Under the pieces are notes generated by a model that worked only from the letters and a program-made list of their open reading frames with translations, was not told the DNA's origin and ran no database searches. This document shows, in pieces, positions 8,502-15,395 of a stretch of DNA of 64,000 nt. Position 1 is the first letter of the stretch, and every line of letters starts with the position of its first letter. A program made the position numbers and the translations under genes. Source of the stretch: Sutcliffiella horikoshii DSM 8719 (GTDB lineage: Bacteria; Bacillota; Bacilli; Bacillales; Bacillaceae_I); the NCBI GenBank assembly GCA_001648575.1, contig LQXN01000051.1, positions 1-64,000 of the forward strand, given 5' to 3'.

Positions 8502-8924
8502 ATGTTGTATGTTCATGTTGGATTAAACGTAACAAATCTAGAAGAGAGTATGGAGTTCTATACTAAAATATTTGGTAAGCAACCGGTAAAGGTAAAAGAG
8601 GGATATGCAAAGTTTTTATTAGAACAACCAGGGCTAAATTTCACTTTAAACCAGAGCGACAAGGTGGAAGGTAATCAAGTAGGGCATTTTGGGTTTCAAT
8701 TAGCATCATCAGAAGATGTGATAAAGCATAAAGAAAGACTAGAAAGAGAAGGCTTTTTTGCAAGGGATGAAATGGATACAACTTGTTGTTATGCCGTACA
8801 AGATAAATTTTGGGTTACAGATCCTAACGGAAATGAGTGGGAATTCTTCTATACAAAAGCTGATACGGATAACCACTCCAATAAAGGACCAAATTCAGAA
8901 ACAGTGACATGCTGCATAAATTAA
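8502..8924 (+). CDS. arsI: ArsI-like organoarsenical C-As lyase (VOC fold)
   Basis: 140 residues of the vicinal-oxygen-chelate family. Seen: His5 (YVHVGLNV), His62 (GHFGFQL), Glu114 (NEWEFFY), matching the Fe(II) triad of ArsI, and the vicinal cysteines Cys95-Cys96 in DTTCCYAVQDKFWVTDP, the trivalent-arsenic site that separates ArsI from ordinary glyoxalases. The C-terminus ends with a CC pair. ArsI cleaves the C-As bond of trivalent methyl- and aryl-arsenicals. AGGAGG precedes the ATG. No arsR or arsenite pump is next to it; a palindromic operator-like site lies upstream. CadI-like proteins are an alternative name. Confidence 0.8.
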   Translation: MLYVHVGLNVTNLEESMEFYTKIFGKQPVKVKEGYAKFLLEQPGLNFTLNQSDKVEGNQVGHFGFQLASSEDVIKHKERLEREGFFARDEMDTTCCYAVQDKFWVTDPNGNEWEFFYTKADTDNHSNKGPNSETVTCCIN

Positions 8925-8971
8925 TCTTCCAAAGTGGAATGTTCAAGTACTGATACTTAACTTTTACGCAA

Positions 8972-9007
8972 AAAAAGCCCTTCAAACACAACTGTTTGAG
9001 GGGCTTT
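8972..9007 (-). terminator. original host rpsI terminator, displaced by the prophage
   Basis: AAAGCCC, TTCAAAC / GTTTGAG, GGGCTTT hairpin. On the minus strand it ends in GGGCTTTTTTTGCG. It follows the orphan rpsI tail in attL and is now 52.6 kb from the functional gene. A near-identical hairpin is at 61616-61653. Confidence 0.8.
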
Positions 9008-9019
9008 AAGCATAGATAG

Positions 9020-9087
9020 ATTAACGTTTTGAGAACTGAGGTGCACGACGAGCGCCCTTAAGTCCGTATTTTTTACGCTCTTTCATA
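9020..9087 (-). repeat. attL core, orphan copy of the rpsI 3' end
   Basis: The complement encodes [20 protein letters not shown], Arg and stop, the final codons of S9. It matches attR (61665-61732) at 67 of 68 positions; the difference at 9054 is a synonymous GGC/GGT change. Similarity continues less exactly leftward through the terminator to about 8970. This is the bacterial end of the gene after integration. Confidence 0.93.
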
Positions 9088-9190
9088 TCACCCCTATATA
9101 CAGTTTCACCGATGTTTACTATATTGGTCTATTACTGCATTTAGAAGGATAATTTTTTCACCCAATTCTACTCCACAATATTTGAAAGTT

Positions 9191-9209
9191 GGTCAAAAAT
9201 AGGTCAATT
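9191..9209. promoter_or_regulatory. integrase arm-type sites, left
   Basis: GGTCAAAA at 9191 and GGTCAATT at 9202, 11 bp apart. The same pair, GGTCAAAA at 61582 and 61593, again 11 bp apart, lies at the other prophage end. Paired direct repeats flanking both cores are what tyrosine integrases with an N-terminal arm-binding domain use. Confidence 0.6.
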
Positions 9210-9614
9210 TTAAATTGCACTACCAATTTCTCTTAATAATGTAAGGAACATAGGCATTAACAGAATAAGAACATATCCGAGCACTGCATTTTGTTTTCCA
9301 GTCCATCCCCTCTCACTTTTACCATAAAGAAAAAACAGGTTCCAACATAATAACTGAACAAATAGGAAAACTTAAAGCTACCATTAAATCTACAAGAGGA
9401 TCTAATGCATGTGCAATAATTCCCCTATATAAAGCGTAGCACCTACTGTAATTACTTCTGGTGAATCTGCGAAAACAGGTTTTGTTGCAACTAATGGAAT
9501 AGCTAAAGTTGTGGCTACTCTTCGCATACCCCTCCAATCTGGATAATTCACTTTTTTCTTTCGCTTATAACTACCCGACATAAACGAGTTAAACGAAATC
9601 GTCACAGTTCTCAT
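9210..9614 (-). pseudogene. broken small membrane protein gene, two frameshifts
   Basis: A start with GGGAGG opens MRTVTISFNSFMSG, runs through a signal-like segment (VATTLAIPLVATKPVFA), then breaks. The frame resumes as IIAHALDPLVDLMVALSFP, breaks again at a T-run, and ends as GWTGKQNAVLGYVLILLMP to a stop at 9210. Joined, the product would be about 130 residues with two or three membrane segments. Decayed cargo at the attL end of the prophage. Confidence 0.65.
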
Positions 9615-9727
9615 TTTAAGTCCTCCCAAAGATAGACTTTCCCCTTCAAGCCCTGACAAATAGTAAAACGTGTGAAAATTATTGAATGTCTTAAAATTTT
9701 CATAGAATATATAAATTAGATGTGTAT

Positions 9728-9908
9728 ATGGATACTAAATTGAAGAAGATGCATAAAGAAACTGAAATAAAACAAGGACTTGAAGCAAAATGGTGCTTAT
9801 AGAATTGTTAGAGGATCATTACCTTCATTAACTTCTGCAATCCGTATAGCGAAAATTTTAAATACTAAATACTACAATTGAAGATTTATGGGGAGATCAA
9901 ATAAAATA
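9728..9908 (+). pseudogene. broken XRE-type HTH regulator
   Basis: Begins MDTKLKKMHKETEIKQGLEAK, shifts frame, and continues as YRIVRGSLPSLTSAIRIAKI then, after a short TACTAAA-type duplication, TTIEDLWGDQIK stop. The last part is the typical second half of a Cro/CI helix-turn-helix. At least two frame changes make it non-functional. Confidence 0.6.
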
Positions 9909-9918
9909 AGCTGCCCTC

Positions 9919-9972
9919 ATTAGGGAGGAGCGCTTTCGACATTTAGTATGTCGATAAATTTTACTTTATGAG
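9919..9972 (-). pseudogene. duplicated 3' end of a yolD gene
   Basis: Encodes THKVKFIDILNVESAPP stop, against THKVKFIDILKVESAPR of the full gene at 11946-12209. With the terminator behind it, 9901-9972 matches 11929-11999 at most positions. No 5' part exists. The two copies bracket the DUF3800 cargo. Confidence 0.8.
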
Positions 9973-10163
9973 TATATAATTTCTATGAATATGTCTGGAA
10001 AAAGAGGGTATAATGTTAATACATAATTTTGTAACAATTTTCAAACCAAATGTTACATCGTTTATTGACATACATTACTAGTTACATTATATTTAATTTA
10101 GATAACATCTCATCTGCCACGTGTAGAAGGAGACTCCGGCTTTCGCATAGCGATTGCCGGTTT
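9973..10163. other. AT-rich gap with a strong hairpin
   Basis: No gene seen. CCGGC...GCCGG (about 10135-10158) with an inner TCGC/GCGA stem is followed by TTTTT on the + strand and touches the stop of the 10164-10805 gene, so it probably serves as that operon's end signal, although its U-tract is better placed for rightward transcription. Confidence 0.5.
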
Positions 10164-10805
10164 TTAATTGCCTATAATTGAAATTTCTGTTGTTTTATTT
10201 TGATACTCCCTAAATTTTTTATCAAATTCTCTTTTTTTATTTATATAAAAAACAGGAAATGCTGATAAAAGTCTATATTGAATTAACTCTTTTCTTCTCC
10301 ATTTTTCTTCAAATATGACTACATAGTCCCCAGATTGGTGTCTGAATCTAAGGAACAATTTAAATTTCCCTTGCCCCAAATTTTCTCTCCACGTCTGAAC
10401 ATTTTCATCCTTTTCATTTGCCATTCTTACTACATCGATAAACCAATTAATTCTCCTACCTCGATAAATACAAATATTTCTTTTTTCACCATTTGAAAGC
10501 ATTACTTCAATTGTTGGTTCCAAACAATTTTGAGGGCATATACTAGAAGATTTACAATTACTACATGGAAGAACATTGAATTTTTCCCTTTTCTTTAAAC
10601 TCGTTAGATGCCAAAAAACTTCATTCTTTCCTCTGATCCATTTACCTTTGCCACAGTCTATGAATATATCTTTTCCAAATAACTTTATTCTTTTATCTCT
10701 ATCCAATATATTATCTTTAAAAAAAAGATAAAGTTCATCTAAAGTATCACTTATATTTTTAGGGGTTGATATCTCTAGAGGAATAGATAGTTTGTTGGAA
10801 TACAT
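10164..10805 (-). CDS. unknown protein coupled to DUF3800 gene
   Basis: 213 residues, basic, no signal. A cysteine cluster CSNCKSSSICPQNC (about 81-94; C-x2-C-x5-C-x3-C) suggests a metal knuckle. The C-terminal third is rich in Arg, Lys and aromatic residues and could bind nucleic acid. ATG overlaps the stop of the DUF3800 gene (TAATG), with AAGGGGG upstream, so translation is coupled and the pair is probably one functional unit. Family not recognised. Confidence 0.7.
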   Translation of the reverse strand: MYSNKLSIPLEISTPKNISDTLDELYLFFKDNILDRDKRIKLFGKDIFIDCGKGKWIRGKNEVFWHLTSLKKREKFNVLPCSNCKSSSICPQNCLEPTIEVMLSNGEKRNICIYRGRRINWFIDVVRMANEKDENVQTWRENLGQGKFKLFLRFRHQSGDYVVIFEEKWRRKELIQYRLLSAFPVFYINKKREFDKKFREYQNKTTEISIIGN

Positions 10806-11518
10806 TAATACGTCCCCCTTGGCTTCCAGATAAAGATGTTAAACTTCGACTCTGAGAATGGTGTGCTATTTAACATTCCTATTCCGTATACTTTTGTTAT
10901 TTCATCCAATAGCTCTCTTTTAGACGAACTTTTGGACTCGTCATAATAGTAACCTCTATGGAAATAAGAAAGTGCTCCAATTATTAGGTCACATACTTGT
11001 AAAATTTCAGATTCATTTGATTGAATTTGTTTAACATCTTTTAATATTTCATTTTGTTTATCATTTTTTTTATTTCCTAATATTCTATGTAGCTCTTTTA
11101 TTCTAGCCCCACCTCTTGTATCTTTAATATCAATAAAAATACGATAACTACTTTCTGGATTAAGAAGGGGGTATAACATTTGATAATACATTTTGTAATA
11201 CCAAGTATCGTAGTCTCCATCATTATACTTATAATGATCTAATTTTGATTTTCCAGTTGCTACTATTGCTCTGAATGAAAGGTAATCGTTTTGGAAGAAA
11301 TAATTTATTAAATCCTTATATAAATTTAAATTCCCAGCAGAAACTTTTGTCCATTTAACTTCTAGCCTTGTGTTAACACCATTCAACTTTTTTATTTCCC
11401 TAATGTCATTATATATTTTTTCCTTTTTATTAGATGGACAGACTAGAGAACCCAGAACCATAATGTCACTTTTATCACTTTGTAAATGACAGCTTTCATC
11501 ACAATATATATTATACAT
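10805..11518 (-). CDS. DUF3800 family protein, RNase H-like fold
   Basis: 237 residues. The N-terminus MYNIYCDESCH carries the family's Y-x-DES motif; EVKWTKV (53-59), FIDIKDTRG (Asp130) and QVCDLIIGA (Asp177) follow. Asp7, Asp130 and Asp177 look like a metal-binding triad of an RNase H-like nuclease fold, in keeping with what is suggested for DUF3800. GGAGG five bases before ATG 11518 fixes the start; an upstream in-frame ATG at 11617 lies in a methyltransferase remnant. First gene of a two-gene operon. A defence or anti-superinfection role is inference from phage accessory location. Confidence 0.8.
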   Translation of the reverse strand: MYNIYCDESCHLQSDKSDIMVLGSLVCPSNKKEKIYNDIREIKKLNGVNTRLEVKWTKVSAGNLNLYKDLINYFFQNDYLSFRAIVATGKSKLDHYKYNDGDYDTWYYKMYYQMLYPLLNPESSYRIFIDIKDTRGGARIKELHRILGNKKNDKQNEILKDVKQIQSNESEILQVCDLIIGALSYFHRGYYYDESKSSSKRELLDEITKVYGIGMLNSTPFSESKFNIFIWKPRGTY

Positions 11519-11528
11519 ATTTACCTCC

Positions 11529-11567
11529 GTGGATATGTGGATAAGTATTCTGTGGATATAGTGGATA
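11529..11567. repeat. four GTGGATA motifs before the DUF3800 gene
   Basis: GTGGATA at 11529, 11537, 11552 and 11561; one copy extends to TGTGGATAA, a perfect DnaA box (TTATCCACA on the complement). They lie directly upstream of the ribosome site of 10805-11518. They may be an operator or a DnaA-binding cluster. Confidence 0.5.
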
Positions 11568-11617
11568 ATTTCCATTATATCACGCTCATAGTCTTTATAC
11601 CTACAAAATTCCGACAT

Positions 11618-11689
11618 TAATTTACAGTCTATTAATCTGTTACTTAGACCTCCTGCACCTGAAAAAGTTCCAAGACAACTTTATTCATA
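11618..11689 (-). pseudogene. remnant of a C5 cytosine methyltransferase N-terminus
   Basis: ATG 11689 opens MNKVVLELF; adding one T to the T-run restores SGAGGLSNRLIDCK. This is motif I (F-SGAGG) of DNA cytosine-5 methyltransferases. The rest of the gene is missing and the frame runs straight into the DUF3800 leader. Just upstream, 11682-11788 ends a short frame (CHTGMRIKYTLKSGEIAIN to a TAA overlapping the ATG) with no start of its own, likely the tail of the former neighbour. Confidence 0.65.
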
Positions 11690-11945
11690 ACCAATTTTAT
11701 TAGAGTTTATAGCAATCTCTCCACTTTTCAAAGTATATTTAATGCGCATTCCAGTATGACAGTCAGTTTCAACACAATAAACGACCCGTTAACTCTTTCC
11801 TCCTTGCTTTATTTTGTAATAGATAATTTATATTTTATGGAATATTTTAACTAAAATTTTTCTTCTTGTTACAAATTTCCTTATTCTTCTCTCTACTTTT
11901 TTTGGTAAAGACCTTAATGTAATTTAAATAAAATAAGCGCCCTCA
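11690..11945. other. decayed stretch between yolD and the DUF3800 operon
   Basis: Apart from the short open remnant 11682-11788 (about 33 codons, no start) and the hairpin AGCGCCCTC / GAGGTGCGCT at 11935-11961 that ends yolD, I see nothing coding. A GGAGG at about 11809 points to a lost start. Confidence 0.5.
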
Positions 11946-12209
11946 TTAACGAGGTGCGCTCTCCACTTTTAGTATGTCGATAAATTTTACTTTATGAGTT
12001 TCATATTCACTCAAAATGTGGACAGTCTTTGTTTCCCCATCCAGCTTTGTAATTTTTCCTTTAAGTGGTTCACGTTGCCAGATAGTCACAATCACTTCGA
12101 TTTTCTCCCGGTAAGCTTCTTCAATTGCATTCCCCAACTCTTCCATTTCAAATTCATCTCTTGTAGGTCTGGATGATTTTTTTACTTTTTTGGGCTTAGA
12201 TAACATCAT
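11946..12209 (-). CDS. YolD-like family protein
   Basis: 87 residues, the size and character of the YolD family: polar N-terminus, then IEVIVTIWQREPLKGKITKL and a C-terminal HKVKFIDILKVE strand pair. yolD genes normally sit beside a Y-family DNA polymerase of the UvrX/DinB type and are SOS-regulated. AGGTG precedes the start. It is the second gene behind two LexA boxes; no polymerase follows. Confidence 0.8.
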   Translation of the reverse strand: MMLSKPKKVKKSSRPTRDEFEMEELGNAIEEAYREKIEVIVTIWQREPLKGKITKLDGETKTVHILSEYETHKVKFIDILKVESAPR

Positions 12210-12211
12210 TT

Positions 12212-12421
12212 TTATGCACCTCTCCTAACGCTCCGAACTGGTCTTATCGATAAAACATTTATCATTTTAAAAGTACGCTGTTGTTTTCTAACAAAACAAT
12301 AGGCTCGAAATGCATCTTCCTGTACACTTAGAACTTTTACTCTTCTTTTGCTTAATTCTCCTTTATTGCTCATATATATCATTTCCATTACTTCGTTTAT
12401 TCTGTTATGTAAATTTACCAT
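12212..12421 (-). CDS. small WYL-like protein, SOS operon
   Basis: 69 residues. AGGAGG eight bases before ATG 12421 fixes the start (MVNLHNRINEVMEM). The body reads SKRRVKVLSVQEDAFRAYCF and RTFKMINVLSIRPV, resembling the ligand-binding WYL fold at minimal length. It is followed after two bases by yolD. I infer that the two are co-regulated by LexA. Confidence 0.65.
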   Translation of the reverse strand: MVNLHNRINEVMEMIYMSNKGELSKRRVKVLSVQEDAFRAYCFVRKQQRTFKMINVLSIRPVRSVRRGA

Positions 12422-12451
12422 CGATAAGACCTCCTTATCACTAATAATAAA

Positions 12452-12495
12452 CGAACAAACGTTCCTTTTCAAGCGAAAAAACGAACAAACGTTCT
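12452..12495 (-). promoter_or_regulatory. two LexA (SOS) boxes
   Basis: CGAACAAACGTTCC at 12452-12465 and CGAACAAACGTTCT at 12482-12495, 30 bp apart. Both match the Bacillus LexA/DinR consensus CGAAC-N4-GTTCG in its core GAAC-N4-GTTC. They lie just upstream of the WYL/yolD pair, so these genes should be induced by DNA damage. Confidence 0.85.
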
Positions 12496-12651
12496 ATTAT
12501 TTAGAGGCGCAATACATTGACAGTGTATACAAATTATTCTTAGAAGAATTTCATTTCTGGGTGTATATCACTAAAACATTCCATAATATTACCGAAATAT
12601 TACAAGTAAGTAGTAAATTAGATACGAATATTTTATTAAAGGGGAAATTTT

Positions 12652-13719
12652 ATGTTTAAAGTATTTATCAAAACCATTATTTTTTTAGGATTAATCTCAC
12701 TTCTTGCAGCTTGTAATTCAAAAGCGGATTTATCAGATTACCTTGATGTCCAATTTAGTGGGTATGATTCCATTGGAACTGCTGATTACACCATAGATGA
12801 GAGTAAATTAGTAAAAGACGTGTTCGATGTCTCAGAGAATAGCTTTTTTAATATAGATGCTAAGACTTTTACTGAAATTGAAGATATGCTCTCATCTATA
12901 TCTGTGAATATGAGTAAGGACGAAAATCTTTCGAATGGTGAAGAAATTACTCTGAGTTTAAAAATTGATAAAGAGAAGACAAATAAACTCAAGACTAAGG
13001 ACAATATAAAGGTTACTGTCTCCGGATTGGAAAAGCCAAAAGAATTAAGTGACGATGAAATTGAGAAGAGAGTAGTGGTTAACTATACAGGTGCGAGTGG
13101 AAAAGGAAACGCACAAATTGAAACTACTTTCGATGGGGATCTCCGTAACCTTTCATTTGTAACAAATCAAGATGGTGGAATTAAAAATGGAGATACAATT
13201 ACTGTAAAGATGTCCGATGAATCAAAAGACGAATTGGCTAACCTTGGTTATATACTCTCAGGTAAAGGCCAAGCAACTTTTGTTGCTTCTAATCTAACGG
13301 CTGTTGCTGAAAAACATTCCGATATTATAAACCTTAAAGATATAGAAAGATTAATATCTGAAGGAATCAATAGGGAATACCAGGATTCTGATTGGGGATT
13401 TTATAAATATGAGGTTATAAAAGAACATTCTTTTTATAGACAGTTCAAACGAGATGATGACGAACCTAGTGATTGGTTTACCAGCTCACCTAGTAATGGA
13501 ACGTTAGTAAACCTTTACACCATTAAAAAGTATGATGATAAAGGTTCACTAGAAGATAAATTCACTACCGTATTTGGCTTTACAGATATCATTCTTGATG
13601 AGAATAATAAGGCTAGTTTGGTCGATTTAAATCATTACTCTTACACTTATGATGATACCTATTCCCTTGAGTCGATTGTGAAACTTATGGAAGGCTACGG
13701 ATATCATTCAGCTGAATAA
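12652..13719 (+). CDS. phage-encoded lipoprotein, unknown
   Basis: 355 residues. Signal with lipobox LLAAC (mature Cys21), then two regions with similar pattern (FSGYDSIGTADY near 36 and VNYTGASGKGNAQ near 143), each followed by an NGDTITV-like or NGEEITLSL stretch, suggesting duplicated Ig-like or beta-rich domains. AAGGGG precedes ATG 12652. A monocistronic gene with its own terminator, typical of lysogenic conversion genes. A superinfection-exclusion role is possible but not shown. Confidence 0.75.
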   Translation: MFKVFIKTIIFLGLISLLAACNSKADLSDYLDVQFSGYDSIGTADYTIDESKLVKDVFDVSENSFFNIDAKTFTEIEDMLSSISVNMSKDENLSNGEEITLSLKIDKEKTNKLKTKDNIKVTVSGLEKPKELSDDEIEKRVVVNYTGASGKGNAQIETTFDGDLRNLSFVTNQDGGIKNGDTITVKMSDESKDELANLGYILSGKGQATFVASNLTAVAEKHSDIINLKDIERLISEGINREYQDSDWGFYKYEVIKEHSFYRQFKRDDDEPSDWFTSSPSNGTLVNLYTIKKYDDKGSLEDKFTTVFGFTDIILDENNKASLVDLNHYSYTYDDTYSLESIVKLMEGYGYHSAE

Positions 13720-13749
13720 ATTAATTAAATATTCTTCATGTTAAAAGTT

Positions 13750-13780
13750 AAAAGACCTTCCAAATAGAGGAGGGTCTTTT
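13750..13780 (+). terminator. terminator of the lipoprotein gene
   Basis: AAAAGACCTTC / GAGGGTCTTTT stem-loop 30 bases after the stop, followed by ACTATT. The remaining 213 bases to 13993 hold no gene that I can see. Confidence 0.75.
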
Positions 13781-13993
13781 ACTATTAGTTTCAGTATATT
13801 CTTAAAAATTGTCCCATTTGTATCCACATCTTAAGAATAGAAGGTCCTTTTTCCTTTAAATTCCTATAAAAATGATATAGGCTCTCTCTTGCAACCATCA
13901 CGGCCACCCAAGTTAAGTTTGTTATCAGGAATCTACTTTAAAAACATGCACCCAAATTACAAATCACTGATATTAAGACAGCTAATAAGTTGC

Positions 13994-14416
13994 CTATTCA
14001 TTCGCTTTTTCTAAGGGACCAGTAAACGACATAATTTGCCTTTTTTCAGCATCAAATACTGCAGTCTTCATATCACCTTTTTGAGAAACCGAAATGAATA
14101 CATATACTTGTCGATTAGGATGGACTCCATTTCCTGATTCTCTAGATTTTTGATACTTATCTGCTCTATATTTAACTTTATTAATTTCTTTAAACGTAGT
14201 TTTTTCTCTGATATTTAATTTAGCATTAGGATATTCTCTATATAGCTTTTTATCAAGACCTTGATAAAAAGAATCAACATCCTCTAACTTTAATTGGGAA
14301 TTATCAGGGTATTTACTCCAAGGTTTATCTGTATTATTTTGAGCATTGGCAGTACTAACGACCATAAAGAGTATAAAAATAATCAAATACAAATTTGTTT
14401 TTAGTAACTTTTGCAT
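13994..14416 (-). CDS. small exported protein, unknown
   Basis: 140 residues with a clean signal peptide (about 1-25, cleavage near ANAQNN). The mature part is short and basic with DVDSFYQGLDKKLYREYPNA and a C-terminal VYVFISVSQKGDMKTAVFDA strand-rich end. GGAGG seven bases before ATG. Single accessory gene of the prophage; no family recognised. Confidence 0.7.
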   Translation of the reverse strand: MQKLLKTNLYLIIFILFMVVSTANAQNNTDKPWSKYPDNSQLKLEDVDSFYQGLDKKLYREYPNAKLNIREKTTFKEINKVKYRADKYQKSRESGNGVHPNRQVYVFISVSQKGDMKTAVFDAEKRQIMSFTGPLEKANE

Positions 14417-14526
14417 TTTTCAAACCTCCTTTTTGAGATTATTATCCCAATACAGAAGGTAAATATCCCCTCCTCAGGAGTTTTTATACTAAGCAACGTT
14501 TACATAATATTTGGTATTTCCTAATA

Positions 14527-14820
14527 TTAGAAAACTATGTTATAACCAAAGATTCTAATAGACCTATTGAAACGAATATGGATAAAGTTCGAATGCTAAA
14601 GTCACTATCCAGGAGATTAATTGTAATGGGAAATCAACAAATTGAAGCAGGGACATGATTTAATTCTGAAAGATGGGTTAATTGGAGTTTTAAAGAAAAT
14701 ACAAATAAGGAGAATTACTATGTAGCGGTTTATCATGAATATGCTGACAAGTGGCAAGCTGCCGGTGGAACTTTGAGGGACTATCAGAAATGGGATTTGT
14801 ATAAAAAAGCAGAATCTTAA
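14527..14820 (+). pseudogene. interrupted gene, one in-frame TGA
   Basis: 98 codons stay open in one frame apart from TGA at 14656-14658. Before it: YVITKDSNRPIETNMDKVRM and so on; after it: ERWVNWSFKE and YHEYADKWQAAGGTLRDYQK to TAA at 14818. A single substitution seems to have split a gene whose 5' end is unclear. Family not recognised. Unless TGA is read through, the product is lost. Confidence 0.6.
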
Positions 14821-14917
14821 GATGCCCTAGATATAGAACCCTTTGGAATTTCTTTGGAATTATAAAAGGAATTATTTGTTATATTGTCGAAATATAGTAA
14901 ATAGAGGGGGGATGTTA

Positions 14918-15250
14918 ATGTGGTCAAATAATCTAAAAGTGGAAGTGCCGAAAGAAATGCTAAAGGGAATGCAGATTGAAGGGACAACGGTAAGTCCTTC
15001 ACATCCTGAGGTGGGGGTACTAATTTTATCAAAAGGGTTTAACCAATTCTCTACAGAAATTGTATTTAGGCTCTATAGAATCCAGAAAGATCCTACAACA
15101 GATAGTTATTACATAGTTTTAGAGCTAGAGGCATTTATGTTTAAGAGATTCAAGGAAGCGAAAGACTTTTTAGAGAAATTGCCAAATATGACGGGATTGG
15201 AAATGCTGCTATTGTTAAATCCAGTGCATCCAGTGTCTAATCTACAATAG
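14918..15250 (+). CDS. small phage protein, unknown
   Basis: 110 residues from ATG 14918 (MWSNNLKVEVPKEM). GAGGGGGG lies seven bases upstream; the ATG six bases earlier abuts the ribosome site. Mixed alpha/beta, soluble, ending LLNPVHPVSNLQ. A terminator follows directly, so it is a stand-alone accessory gene. Confidence 0.65.
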   Translation: MWSNNLKVEVPKEMLKGMQIEGTTVSPSHPEVGVLILSKGFNQFSTEIVFRLYRIQKDPTTDSYYIVLELEAFMFKRFKEAKDFLEKLPNMTGLEMLLLLNPVHPVSNLQ

Positions 15251-15254
15251 ACGG

Positions 15255-15290
15255 AAAAGCCCCTACAGCTAAGTAAGAAAGGGCTTTTAA
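15255..15290 (+). terminator. intrinsic terminator
   Basis: AAAAGCCC / GGGCTTTT around a 17-base loop, followed by AATTAT, 5 bases after the stop of 14918-15250. Confidence 0.7.
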
Positions 15291-15395
15291 TTATAATGAG
15301 CTAGATCGACTAATTGAACGTATTTAGGTCAAGTCGATAAAAGTCTATAAGATTCATAGTTATTAAAAGATTATTTGAATTAAGGGGGAAAAAAG

